In this document: positions 32,451 through 41,900 of the stretch, in pieces
Position numbering within the stretch: position 1 is the first letter of the stretch
Layout of the letters: each line of letters starts with the position of its first letter
The notes under the pieces: model-generated
Databases searched by the model: none
Told to the model about the DNA's origin: nothing
The model's input: only the letters and a program-made list of their open reading frames with translations
Assembly (NCBI GenBank): GCA_023404955.1
Contig: JAEXZY010000121.1
Coordinates: 124,001-188,000 of the forward strand
Length of the DNA stretch: 64,000 nt
Direction of reading: 5' to 3'
Source: Actinomycetes bacterium
GTDB lineage: Bacteria; Actinomycetota; Actinomycetes; Mycobacteriales; Mycobacteriaceae
Translations under genes and position numbers: made by a program

Positions 32451-33154
32451 ACCGCAGGCAGGTGCTGTGGCTGATCGTCGCCACCGCGCTGTCTGTCATC
32501 GTCGCCGTCCAGGTCGGCACATCGGCTCGGGGACCGGCGCGGTTCATCGCCCAGGCCGACATTCCCACGGTGGCGCCCGGCGTCGACGTCCTCGCCGGCG
32601 TCGCCGAGATACCGGCGCGCGTCCGCAGCCACGACTATCGACGTGATGCGTTCGGCGAATCGTGGACCGACGACACCACGGCTCCCGGCGGGCACAACGG
32701 CTGCGACACCCGAAACGACATTCTCGATCGCGACCTCAGCGAGAAGACCTACGTGGCGATCAAGCGGTGCCCCACGGCGGTGGCCACCGGCACTCTTCTC
32801 GACCCGTACACCAGTGCCGTCGTGCCCTTCACCCGCGGCAATCAGATCGGTGCGGCCGTCCAGATCGACCACATCGTGCCGTTGGCACTGGCCTGGGATC
32901 TCGGGGCCCGCGGCTGGCCCGACGATCTGCGCACCCGATTCGCCAATGACCCGGCGAACCTGCTGGCGGTCGACGGGCAGGCGAATCAGGACAAAGGCGA
33001 CAAGGAGCCCGCGCTGTGGATGCCGCCGAATGCGGCGTTCCACTGCCAGTACGCGATCCAATTCATCGCGGTGCTCCGCGGCTACGGGTTACCGGTCGAC
33101 GCGCCGTCGGTCCCGGTGCTGCGGGACGCCGCCGCAACCTGCCCGACGGGCTGA
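32447..33154 (+). CDS. Secreted or membrane-anchored HNH nuclease-like protein (DUF1524)
   Basis: The 235-residue protein starts with a signal/anchor helix (residues about 5-25, VLWLIVATALSVIVAVQVG). A DUF1524/HNH-like domain follows. IDHIVPLALAWDLGARGW contains the catalytic DH, and FANDPANLLAVDGQANQDKG provides the N and K/D positions of the beta-beta-alpha metal finger. Four cysteines (NGCDTR, KRCPT, FHCQY, ATCPTG) could form disulfides outside the membrane. It overlaps the recG stop by four bases and matches Rv2972c. An extracellular nuclease acting on DNA near the envelope is likely by family; activity is not shown. Confidence 0.82.
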   Translation: MNRRQVLWLIVATALSVIVAVQVGTSARGPARFIAQADIPTVAPGVDVLAGVAEIPARVRSHDYRRDAFGESWTDDTTAPGGHNGCDTRNDILDRDLSEKTYVAIKRCPTAVATGTLLDPYTSAVVPFTRGNQIGAAVQIDHIVPLALAWDLGARGWPDDLRTRFANDPANLLAVDGQANQDKGDKEPALWMPPNAAFHCQYAIQFIAVLRGYGLPVDAPSVPVLRDAAATCPTG

Positions 33155-33263
33155 GGTCAGGACGAGCCCGAACCTGTTCCGGCCGCGCCCGGCAGCAGCG
33201 CCGCACCGATCGCGACCGCGGCGACCGCGGCGGTGATGAGCGTCCGTGTCGCAGCCGCCTGCG

Positions 33264-34670
33264 CTAGAGGCTTCTGGCCTTCACCCGTCGCTTCCACTGC
33301 CCGAGAGCGAGGTCGACCACCACGAAACCGGCCAGCGTCGCGCCCAGCAGCGGCAGGAACCAGCCCACCGCTGCCGCGCCGACCACGACGACGGTGGCGG
33401 TCGCGGGATGCACCGCGCGCAGACCGCCCCGGGTGGGCGGACGACCCAGCGCCCAGGCCGATCCGCGAGTCGGCCTGCGCTGCCACCACATTCGGTACCC
33501 GCGCACGATGACGGTCAGCAGGCCGACGGCGATGGCCAGCAGCAGGAGCTGATTGAGCACCCCGAACAGAAAGCCCATGTGTGCCCGGATGCCCCAGTCG
33601 GCGAGCTTCGCCATGGTCGAGTAGTCCCGCCAGTAGTCGACGACGCTGCGTACCGCGAGGTCGCCGGGGTCCACCGCGGCCGCGTTGGTGGTCCAGCGGA
33701 AAGGCGCGTCGATCTCCGTCACGGTGGCGGCCTGACCCGGCTCGGCGGGCATCGTGATCTCGACCGGGGCGGCCACACCGTGCGCGGCCGCAGCGGTCAG
33801 CACCCCGGAGTAGTCGACGTCATCTGCATCCGCTGGTGTGCCCGACATCTCGTGATGCCCGGCATGAGGATCGGATGATGTCGTATCCACCTGCGGCCGT
33901 TGCCAATTGAACGCCGAGCGGACATCGGTGACATGAGCGCCGGCGTACGTCGACCAGGTGATGCCGGTGGCGGACAGGAACAGCAATCCGCACAGTAACC
34001 AGATGCCCGTCGCCCCATGCCAATTCATCGTCCGGGACCGTCCCACGGGCGAGCGGCCCACACTGAGGATGCGGCCGCGCCGACCGCGGCGACGATCGCG
34101 CCCGGCCTTGCTCACCCACAGCGCGGTGCCGCCGAGTGCCACCACCCACAGCCAGGACGCGGCGATCTCGCTGTAGATGCGGCCGGGTTCACCGAGCTGC
34201 AGGTGGCGGTGCAGGCCGTCGAGCCAAGTGCTGACGGGCAGATAACCGAGCCACGTCACCTGTTCGCCACGCACGAGGCCGGTGCCCGGGTCGACGAACG
34301 CGGTGCGTGAGTGATCCTGCGGCAGCGATGGATCGGTGAACGAGACGCGGGTGGTCTCACCGTCGGAGGCTGCCGGGCGGACGGCGGCGACCGCGAGATC
34401 CGGGTGAGCGGTGCGGGCGGCGCGCACCTGCTCGTCGAGCGGGATCGCCGGACGCGCCTCGACGCTGAGCAGGTCGCGGTAGACGACGCGCTCGATGCTG
34501 GGAGCCAGCGCGTAGAGGGCTCCGGTGACCGCGGCGACGATCAGGAAGGGTCCGACGAGAACGCCGGCATAGAAGTGCAGGCGCACGAGCAGCGGACGCC
34601 AGTCGTGCCGGGCAGGTGGCGGCGGCACACTCGGGGACAGTGGTTCGACGGTGTCGTCGGACAGGGTCAT
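33264..34670 (-). CDS. PepSY-domain transmembrane protein
   Basis: The 468-residue protein follows the PepSY-associated TM layout: RLHFYAGVLVGPFLIVAAVTG near residue 30, a large external PepSY region, WHGATGIWLLCGLLFLSATG and two more helices near the C-terminus. A histidine-rich external loop, SDPHAGHHEMSG (about residues 265-277), could bind metal. Such proteins accompany siderophore-iron or copper uptake and reductases in many bacteria. A small membrane-protein gene lies immediately upstream in the same direction. Neither is found at this place in M. tuberculosis, so the pair looks like an accessory insertion between recG-HNH and the aldo/keto reductase. Confidence 0.85.
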   Translation of the reverse strand: MTLSDDTVEPLSPSVPPPPARHDWRPLLVRLHFYAGVLVGPFLIVAAVTGALYALAPSIERVVYRDLLSVEARPAIPLDEQVRAARTAHPDLAVAAVRPAASDGETTRVSFTDPSLPQDHSRTAFVDPGTGLVRGEQVTWLGYLPVSTWLDGLHRHLQLGEPGRIYSEIAASWLWVVALGGTALWVSKAGRDRRRGRRGRILSVGRSPVGRSRTMNWHGATGIWLLCGLLFLSATGITWSTYAGAHVTDVRSAFNWQRPQVDTTSSDPHAGHHEMSGTPADADDVDYSGVLTAAAAHGVAAPVEITMPAEPGQAATVTEIDAPFRWTTNAAAVDPGDLAVRSVVDYWRDYSTMAKLADWGIRAHMGFLFGVLNQLLLLAIAVGLLTVIVRGYRMWWQRRPTRGSAWALGRPPTRGGLRAVHPATATVVVVGAAAVGWFLPLLGATLAGFVVVDLALGQWKRRVKARSL

Positions 34671-34741
34671 GACGATGCTTTCGGGTCAGCGCAGTGCATG
34701 CGCGAGAACTGGGGGCTGCGCAGAGGATCAGCGCGCAAGGA

Positions 34742-34764
34742 ACACGCAGCGCGAAGCTGCGTGT
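34742..34764 (-). terminator. Hairpin between the two accessory membrane genes
   Basis: ACACGCAGC (34742-34750) and GCTGCGTGT (34756-34764) form a perfect 9-bp stem with a GCGAA loop in the 118-base spacer. There is no T-tract, so it could be a weak terminator or an mRNA stabiliser between the genes. Confidence 0.4.
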
Positions 34765-34788
34765 CAATGATGAGGTGAGGACGGGGGG

Positions 34789-35310
34789 CTAGCCGGCCGG
34801 CGACAGCGCCGGCGGAGCCCGCATGCCCGTCCCGCCGATCGGCACGGGACGGGGACGCGCGATGGTCGCGCGATACCGAATGCGGGGTGCGGGTGGCCGA
34901 GGTGCGCGCAACGCGAACAACCGCAGCCAGCACAGGACGGAAACACAGACGGCGTAAAGGAATTCGACGGACGTGATCGCCGCGGCGACCAGCAGCGCGG
35001 CGCCGAGATGCGCCGCGGCCATCGACCAGCCGAGCACACCGTGGTGATGAGCGGCCAACGTGAGCGCGAGATGACCCGTCACTTGCGCGCCGCACATCGC
35101 CGCCGCGGTGACGGCGTATTTTCCGCGGTCCGACCGCACAGAGCCGGCCAGGGCGCCGGCGGTGAGACAGATCAGCAGGACCACGACGAACGCAGGACCG
35201 CGCGGGACGCCGCCGCCCGCGGCGGCGTGTGCCCCCGTCGTCAGCAGCGTCGAGGCCACCCCGATCAGCGCGCCGCGCAAGTGCCGTGCGCGCGCTGCGG
35301 AGCTGTTCAC
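34789..35310 (-). CDS. Small membrane protein upstream of the PepSY gene
   Basis: The GTG at 35310 gives 173 residues; the reading frame extends further upstream but that part overlaps the aldo/keto reductase gene. Four or five hydrophobic segments are visible, for example AFVVVLLICLTAGALAG and a segment ending TSVEFLYAVCVSVLCW. Histidines cluster at the third segment (GHLALTLAAHHHGVLGW) and a basic, proline-rich tail follows. I do not recognise a family. The pairing with a PepSY protein and the histidines hint at metal or haem handling, which is a guess. Confidence 0.6.
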   Translation of the reverse strand: MNSSAARARHLRGALIGVASTLLTTGAHAAAGGGVPRGPAFVVVLLICLTAGALAGSVRSDRGKYAVTAAAMCGAQVTGHLALTLAAHHHGVLGWSMAAAHLGAALLVAAAITSVEFLYAVCVSVLCWLRLFALRAPRPPAPRIRYRATIARPRPVPIGGTGMRAPPALSPAG

Positions 35311-35330
35311 GCCACGCACCCTATCGCGGG

Positions 35331-36170
35331 CTAGCTTCCCGTGTAGGTCTCCGGATCCGGGCGGAACCGGGTTCCGTCGTCGAGGCCGTTCAGCGATGTC
35401 ATCTGCTCGTCGGTGAGCTCGAAGCCGAACACGTCGATATTGGCCTCGATGCGCTCGGGCGACGACGAGCGGGGGATGACGATGTTGCCCAGCTGGATGC
35501 TCCAGCGGACGAGCACCTGCGCCGGCGTCCGGCCCTGGGCCTCCGCGATCGCCGTGACCGCGGGGTGCTCCAGGAGTCGGCCGACGCCGAGCGGGCCATA
35601 CGCCTCGGTGGCGATACCGTGCTCGGCATTGACCGCGCGCAACTCGGCCTGGTTGAGCAGGGGGTGCAGTTCGATCTGGTTCACCGCCGGGGTGAAGAAC
35701 GACAGGCTGACGATGTCGTCGAGGTGGTGGTCGTTGAAGTTGCACACCCCGATCGAGCGGGTGTCGCCGACCTCTTTGGACTTCATGATGCCGCCCCAGC
35801 TGTCGACGTATTTGCCCTGCTCGCCGGCCGGCCAGTGAAGGAGGTAGAGATCGACGTACTCCAGGCCGAGCCTCTGCAGGCTGGCCTTCAGCGCATCCTG
35901 CGACGACTGGAAACCGAACTGCTCGGGGGAGAGCTTCGTGGTGACGAAGATCTCGTCGCGCGGCACGCCCGACGCCGCGATCGCGCGGCCGACCGCCTCT
36001 TCGTTGCCGTAGGCGGCAGCAGTGTCGATGAGGCGGTAACCCACGTCGAGCGCCGTGCGAACCGATCGTTCGGTCTCGGAATCCGTCAGCTCGCCCACGC
36101 CGAGGCCGAGGACCGGCATCGTGTTGTCGTCGTTGAGCGTGACGGTGGGGATTGCGGCCGCCGAAGTCAT
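35331..36170 (-). CDS. Aldo/keto reductase
   Basis: The 279-residue single-domain TIM-barrel enzyme has the full AKR tetrad: D49 and Y54 (LIDTAAAYGNE), K79 (TTKLSPEQ) and H112 (YLLHWP). NADPH binding is in VIPRSSSPERIEANIDVF. It corresponds to Rv2971, and the close M. smegmatis protein has a published structure as an AKR5-type enzyme. Physiological substrates are probably reactive carbonyls such as methylglyoxal or dicarbonyls. AGAAGGTGAC precedes the ATG. It is divergent from lipN across an AT-rich palindrome. Confidence 0.93.
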   Translation of the reverse strand: MTSAAAIPTVTLNDDNTMPVLGLGVGELTDSETERSVRTALDVGYRLIDTAAAYGNEEAVGRAIAASGVPRDEIFVTTKLSPEQFGFQSSQDALKASLQRLGLEYVDLYLLHWPAGEQGKYVDSWGGIMKSKEVGDTRSIGVCNFNDHHLDDIVSLSFFTPAVNQIELHPLLNQAELRAVNAEHGIATEAYGPLGVGRLLEHPAVTAIAEAQGRTPAQVLVRWSIQLGNIVIPRSSSPERIEANIDVFGFELTDEQMTSLNGLDDGTRFRPDPETYTGS

Positions 36171-36219
36171 GTCACCTTCTCTGCTGAAGTGGGTCGCGCT
36201 TGGGTTGGCGTGACTGACT

Positions 36220-36234
36220 ATATTGCCGCAGTAT
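36220..36234. promoter_or_regulatory. AT-rich palindrome between aldo/keto reductase and lipN
   Basis: ATATTGC-C-GCAGTAT has 7-bp arms with one mismatch. It lies in the only AT-rich patch of the 137-base divergent spacer. TATAGT on the minus strand and TATTAC on the plus strand are possible -10 elements overlapping it, so a regulator binding here could control both genes. Confidence 0.35.
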
Positions 36235-36307
36235 TACCCCGCCTAATCAGCGCCATGCCGTACGGACTGCGCTCGATTGCGGTTCCGCCGGCGAAAGGGC
36301 CATCCCC

Positions 36308-37402
36308 ATGACCGACACGCTCACCACGACCGCGCGGCCGCAGGCCCGTCGGCGGGACGCGCTCGCCAACACGATCGCGGGCCTCACGCTGCGGGGCCTA
36401 CCCCGCATCCCCGAACCGGTGAAGCGGGCCATGCTGGGCGGGCGGTCGATCGTTCTGGACGGCAACACCCTGGACACCACCCTGCAGTTGATGCTCGCCG
36501 GACAGAAAGCCATCGGGCTCGAAGGTCTGGTGGCCGACGATGACGTCGCAGCCGCCAGGATTCAGCTCGAACTGCTCTCCGCGAGTTTCGCGCGGCGTAT
36601 CCCGGTGCCGCAGGTGAGCGACCTGACCATCGCGGGAGCGGTCGGATCGATCCGCGCCCGGCACTACCGCACCGCCGAGCCCGGGGCGCCGCTGCTGGTC
36701 TTCTTCCACGGCGGTGGCCACGCCATCGGCAGCCTGGACACCCACGACGACCTCTGCCGCGAGATCTGCCGGTCCGGCGCTGTCCATGTGCTCTCGGTGG
36801 ACTATCGGCTCGCTCCGGAGCACAAGGCGCCCGCCGGTGCCGACGACGCGTACGCAGCGTACCTGTGGGCCCTGGACAACGCCGCGGCACTGGGCGCTGA
36901 TCCGCAGCGGATCGCAGTCGGCGGGGACAGCGCGGGGGGCAACCTGTCGGCGGTGGTGGCGCTGCGCGCCCGCGCGGACAACGCGCCGCAGCCGGCTCTT
37001 CAGTTGCTGTTCTACCCCGTCACCGACCACGGCGCCCAGACCCGGTCGCGGACGCTGTTCGCCGACGGCTTCTTCCTGACGCAGCGCGACATGGATTGGT
37101 TCACCACCCGGTTCCTCGACGGTGCCGCGGTCGGCGGTGACCACCCGGATGTGTCCCCGCTGCTCGCCGCCGACCACTCCGGTCTCGCCCCTGCCCTCAT
37201 CGCGACCGCCGGCTTCGATCCGCTGCGCGACGAGGGCAGGCACTATGCCGAGGCACTGCGGGCGGCCGGCACCCCGGTCGACTACCGCGAGTACGGCGCC
37301 GTCGTGCACGGGTTCGCGAACTTCTTCACCCTCGGTGGGGCCAGTGCCACCGCCACCGCCGATGTCATCTCGGCAATGCGGGCACATCTGAGTCGCGTCT
37401 GA
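36308..37402 (+). CDS. lipN: Esterase/lipase of the hormone-sensitive-lipase family
   Basis: The 364 residues match Rv2970c (LipN, 376), an esterase active on short acyl chains. The HSL oxyanion motif is FFHGGGHAIGS, the nucleophile serine is in GGDSAGGNLSA, the acid is in FDPLRDEGRHY and the histidine in VVHGFANFF. The N-terminal 90 residues are a cap. GAAAGG lies about 10 nt upstream of the ATG. It is divergent from the aldo/keto reductase; joint expression is possible. Confidence 0.9.
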   Translation: MTDTLTTTARPQARRRDALANTIAGLTLRGLPRIPEPVKRAMLGGRSIVLDGNTLDTTLQLMLAGQKAIGLEGLVADDDVAAARIQLELLSASFARRIPVPQVSDLTIAGAVGSIRARHYRTAEPGAPLLVFFHGGGHAIGSLDTHDDLCREICRSGAVHVLSVDYRLAPEHKAPAGADDAYAAYLWALDNAAALGADPQRIAVGGDSAGGNLSAVVALRARADNAPQPALQLLFYPVTDHGAQTRSRTLFADGFFLTQRDMDWFTTRFLDGAAVGGDHPDVSPLLAADHSGLAPALIATAGFDPLRDEGRHYAEALRAAGTPVDYREYGAVVHGFANFFTLGGASATATADVISAMRAHLSRV

Positions 37403-37470
37403 ACCTGTCGACGCGGCCGCCTCACGTGGCCCGTCTGATGAGGCCACCACCTCGTCCACGGAGCCGCCGG

Positions 37471-37476
37471 TAGTCT
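37471..37476 (+). promoter_or_regulatory. -10 element of the DsbA-like gene
   Basis: TAGTCT ends 6 nt before the GTG at 37483, so the message is probably leaderless. Confidence 0.4.
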
Positions 37477-37482
37477 GTCCCC

Positions 37483-38250
37483 GTGGCCACGAAACCCAAG
37501 AAGAACGCGCGGTACGACCTGAAAGCGGCCGACCGCAAGCGAAACCTGCTCGTGCAGGTCGGTCTGACCTCGGTCGTCGTCATCTTCGCGGTCGTCTTGG
37601 TGCTCTACATCGTGATGTCCGCCGACGACCAGCCGACGGCCGGCGAGGCACAGTCCATCCGGGTCGCCTCCGCGAGCGTCATCAAGAAGGAAGGCACCGA
37701 CGAGCCCAAGGCCGTGGTGTCGATGTACGAAGACTTCCTGTGCCCCCACTGCGGCGCCTTCGAGCAGCAGTTCGGGCCCACCATCAACAAGCTGATCGAC
37801 GCCGGTGTGATCGCGGGTGACTACTACATGGTGAGCATCCTCGATCGGCCGCAGAACCAGAACTACCCGTCGCGTGCCGGCGGCGCGGCGTACTGCGTGG
37901 CCGCCGAGTCGAACGAGGCCTTCCGCCGGTTCCACGCCGCGCTGTATGCCCAGCAGCCCAGCGAGACCGGGACCAGCTACCCCGACAACGCCCGCCTCGT
38001 CGAGGTGGCCCGTCAGGCCGGGGCGGCAGGCACGGTTCCCGAGTGCATCAACAAGGGCCGGTTCGTCGACATGGTGAAGGGCTTGGCCGGCGCGACCAAC
38101 ATCAAGGCGACGCCGACCATCCGCATCAATGGCGAGGACTACCAGTACAGCACCCCGGACGAGCTGGTCGCCAAGATCCGCACCATCGTCGGTGACGTGC
38201 CCGGCCTGGCAGCCGCCCCGCCCGCACCCGCGCCGGCGCCGGCATCATGA
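37483..38250 (+). CDS. Membrane-anchored DsbA-like disulfide oxidoreductase
   Basis: The protein (255 residues) has a cytoplasmic basic start, one membrane helix (about residues 25-46) and an exported thioredoxin-fold domain. The redox motif is C87-P-H-C90 and the cis-proline is in KATPTIRINGED. An extra pair of cysteines lies in the helical insertion (AAYCVAAES and PECINKG), as in M. tuberculosis DsbA (Rv2969c). It oxidises exported proteins and is re-oxidised by the VKOR protein encoded next, whose start overlaps its stop (ATGA). Confidence 0.93.
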   Translation: MATKPKKNARYDLKAADRKRNLLVQVGLTSVVVIFAVVLVLYIVMSADDQPTAGEAQSIRVASASVIKKEGTDEPKAVVSMYEDFLCPHCGAFEQQFGPTINKLIDAGVIAGDYYMVSILDRPQNQNYPSRAGGAAYCVAAESNEAFRRFHAALYAQQPSETGTSYPDNARLVEVARQAGAAGTVPECINKGRFVDMVKGLAGATNIKATPTIRINGEDYQYSTPDELVAKIRTIVGDVPGLAAAPPAPAPAPAS

Positions 38251-38882
38251 CCGTCACCGCGGCAGGCCCCGTCGAGCAGGCCGATCCGTCGGCCGGCGGG
38301 TCGGGTGGTGTCGCGGTGTCGCGCCGCAGCGCGTGGTGGGTGCTGATCGCCGGTGCCGTCGGTCTGGCGTCCGCGCTGACGCTGACGATCGAGAAGATCG
38401 AGATCCTGATCAACCCGGACTACGTGCCGTCCTGCAGCATCAACCCGGTCCTGTCCTGCGGTTCGGTGATGATCACCCCGCAGGCGTCGGTGTTCGGTTT
38501 CCCCAACCCGCTGCTGGGCATCGTCGGCTTCACCGTCGTGGTGGTGACCGGGGTGTTGGCCGTCACCGGAGTGTCGCTGCCCCGGTGGTATTGGGCCGGT
38601 CTGGCCGCCGGGTCGGCGCTGGGCACGGTGTTCGTGCACTGGCTGATCTTCCAGAGCCTGTACCGCATCGGGGCCTTGTGCCCGTACTGCATGGTGGTCT
38701 GGAGCGTGACGATCCCGCTGCTGGTCGTCGCCACCTCGATCGCGTTGCAGCCGCAGCGCAGCCCCAACGCACTGGTGCGCGGGATTCACACGTGGCGTTG
38801 GTCGCTGGTCGCGCTGTGGTTCACCGCGGTCGTGCTTCTGATTCTCGAGCGGTTCTGGAACTACTGGTCGACCCTCATCTGA
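38247..38882 (+). CDS. VKOR-family quinone-linked disulfide-forming protein
   Basis: Bacterial VKOR replaces DsbB: it re-oxidises DsbA and passes electrons to menaquinone. The 211 residues have an N-terminal cytoplasmic part and about four to five membrane helices. The loop cysteines are C63 and C71 (CSINPVLSCG) and the active-site pair is C145-P-Y-C148. It overlaps the DsbA-like gene by four bases, consistent with the Rv2969c-Rv2968c pair. Warfarin-like inhibitors act on this family. Confidence 0.94.
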   Translation: MTVTAAGPVEQADPSAGGSGGVAVSRRSAWWVLIAGAVGLASALTLTIEKIEILINPDYVPSCSINPVLSCGSVMITPQASVFGFPNPLLGIVGFTVVVVTGVLAVTGVSLPRWYWAGLAAGSALGTVFVHWLIFQSLYRIGALCPYCMVVWSVTIPLLVVATSIALQPQRSPNALVRGIHTWRWSLVALWFTAVVLLILERFWNYWSTLI

Positions 38883-38899
38883 CCTGCGCGTCAGCGGGT

Positions 38900-38905
38900 T
38901 AAGGT
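38900..38905 (+). promoter_or_regulatory. -10 element of pyc
   Basis: TAAGGT ends 5 nt before the GTG at 38911, giving a leaderless or nearly leaderless message. Confidence 0.35.
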
Positions 38906-38910
38906 GAACC

Positions 38911-41900
38911 GTGCCCGGCCAGATAACCAAAGTCCTCGTCGCCAATCGCGGTGAAATCGCCATTCGGGCGTTTCGCGCCGCCTACGAGATGGGCATCGCC
39001 ACGGTCGCGGTGTATCCGTACGAGGACCGCAATTCCCTGCACCGGCTCAAAGCGGACGAGTCCTATCAGATCGGGGAGACCGGTCACCCGGTGCGGGCCT
39101 ACCTGTCGGTCGACGAGATCATGCGGGTCGCGCTGGAGGCCGGGGCCGACGCGGTCTATCCCGGGTACGGATTCCTGTCGGAGAACCCCGAACTGGCCGC
39201 GGCGTGTGCGGCCGCCGGCATCACGTTCGTGGGACCCAGTGCCGATGTCCTCGAGCTGACCGGCAACAAGGCGCGTGCCATCGAGGCCGCCCGGGCAGCG
39301 GGTCTGCCGGTGCTGGCGTCGTCGGCTCCGTCGTCGTCGGTCGACGAACTAGTCGCTGCGGCACGCGACATGGAGTTCCCGCTGTTCGTCAAGGCCGTCT
39401 CCGGTGGCGGCGGGCGCGGCATGCGGCGGGTCACCGAGCTCGACGCGCTGGCCGAAGCGGTCGACGCCGCCAGCCGGGAAGCGGAGTCGGCGTTCGGCGA
39501 TCCGACGGTGTACCTGGAGCAGGCGGTCCTCAACCCGCGCCACATCGAGGTGCAGATCCTCGCTGACAACGACGGCAACGTCATGCACCTGTTCGAGCGG
39601 GACTGCAGCGTCCAGCGTCGCCACCAGAAGGTCATCGAACTGGCGCCGGCGCCGAACATGCCGGCCGAGCTGCGACAGCGCATCTGTGACGACGCCGTCG
39701 CATTCGCCCGCGGCATCGGCTACTCGTGTGCGGGCACCGTGGAGTTCCTGCTCGACGAGCGCGGCCACCACGTGTTCATCGAGTGCAACCCGCGAATCCA
39801 GGTGGAGCACACGGTGACCGAGGAGATCACCGACGTCGACCTCGTCGCCAGCCAGCTGCGCATCGCCTCCGGCAGGACGCTCGCCGATCTCGGGCTGGGC
39901 CAGGATGTTCTCACCGCTCCCCGCGGGTTCGCGATGCAGTGCCGGATCACCACCGAGGATCCCGCCAACGGGTTCCGACCCGACACGGGCCGTATCACGG
40001 CCTACCGGTCGCCGGGTGGTGCAGGCATCCGTCTGGACGGCGGTGCCGTGCTCGGTGCCGAGATCGGTGCCCACTTCGATTCCATGCTGGTCAAATTGAC
40101 CTGTCGCGGCAGGGATTTCGACACCGCGGTGGCGCGTGCGCACCGCGCGCTCGCCGAGTTCCGGGTACGTGGGGTGTCGACCAACATCCCGTTCCTGCAG
40201 GCCGTCGTCGACGATCCTGACTTCCGGGCAGGTCGCGTCACGACATCGTTCATCGACGAGCGGCCGTACCTGCTGACCGCACGTGCTCCCGCCGATCGCG
40301 GCACCAAGATCCTCAACTATCTGGCCGATGTCACGGTCAATCAGCCGCACGGGCCGCGGACGTCATCGGTGTACCCGCACGACAAACTGCCGTCGATCGA
40401 TCTCGACACGATGCCGCCGCGGGGCAGCAAGCACCTGCTGACCGAGGTCGGGCCCGAGGGCTTCGCACGGTGGATGCGCGAGTCGAAGTCGGTCGGCGTC
40501 ACCGACACCACGTTCCGTGATGCGCACCAGTCGCTGCTGGCCACCCGCATCCGCACGTCCGGCCTCCTGATGGTGGCGCCCTACATCGCCCGGCTGACTC
40601 CCCAGCTGCTCTCGATCGAATGCTGGGGCGGTGCGACCTACGATGTGGCGCTGCGGTTCCTCAAAGAAGACCCCTGGGAGCGACTGGCGGCCCTGCGTGA
40701 AGCGGTGCCCAACATCTGCCTGCAGATGCTGCTGCGCGGCCGGAACACGGTGGGCTACACGCCCTACCCGGAGTCGGTGACCCACGCCTTCGTCCAGGAA
40801 GCGACGGCGACCGGAATCGACATCTACCGGATCTTCGACGCCCTCAACAACGTCGACTCGATGCGGCCCGCCATCGACGCCGTGCGCGAAACCGGAACGG
40901 CCGTCGCGGAAGTCGCGATGAGCTACACCGGCGATCTGTCGGACCCGGGGGAGAACCTCTACACCCTGGACTACTACCTGAAGCTCGCCGAGCAGATCGT
41001 CGACGCGGGCGCCCACGTTCTCGCGATCAAGGACATGGCCGGGCTGTTGCGGCCGCAGGCCGCCGCGACGTTGGTGCGCGCGCTGCGCAGTCGCTTCGAC
41101 CTACCGGTGCATGTGCACACCCACGACACCCCCGGTGGGCAGCTGGCCACCTATCTTGCTGCCTGGCAGGCCGGCGCCAGTGCGGTCGACGGTGCCTCGG
41201 CGCCGCTGGCGGGCACCACCAGCCAGCCGGCGCTGAGCTCGATCGTGGCCGCCACCGCGCACACCGAGTACGACAGCGGTCTGTCGCTCGCCGCGGTGTG
41301 CGAGCTCGAGCCCTACTGGGAGGCACTGCGAAAGGTGTACGCGCCCTTCGACGTTGCCAAAGCCGGGCCGACGACGCCCACGGGCCGGGTGTACACCCAC
41401 GAGATCCCCGGTGGTCAGCTGTCGAACCTGCGCCAGCAGGCCACCGCGCTGGGGCTGGGTGACCGCTTCGAAGAGATCGAGGCCGCCTACGCCGGCGCCG
41501 ACCGCATCCTGGGCCGGCTGGTGAAGGTGACACCGTCGTCGAAGGTGGTCGGTGATCTCGCGCTGGCGCTCGTGGGTGCGGGCGTCACCGCTGACGAATT
41601 CGCCGCAGAGCCAGACCGTTTCGACATTCCGGACTCCGTCATCGGATTTCTGCGCGGCGAACTCGGCGACCCCCCGGGCGGTTGGCCGGAGCCGTTGCGC
41701 ACCAAAGCGCTGGCGGGACGAGCGGAGGCCAAGCCGGCCGCCGACCTCAGTGCCGACGACGAGAAGGCGCTGGGTCAGGAGGGACCGCAGCGGCAAGCGA
41801 CGCTGAACCGGCTGCTGTTCCCCGGCCCCACCAAGGAATTCGAAGCGCACCGCGAGCAATTCGGCGACACGTCCAGCCTGTCGGCAAACCAGTTCTTCTA

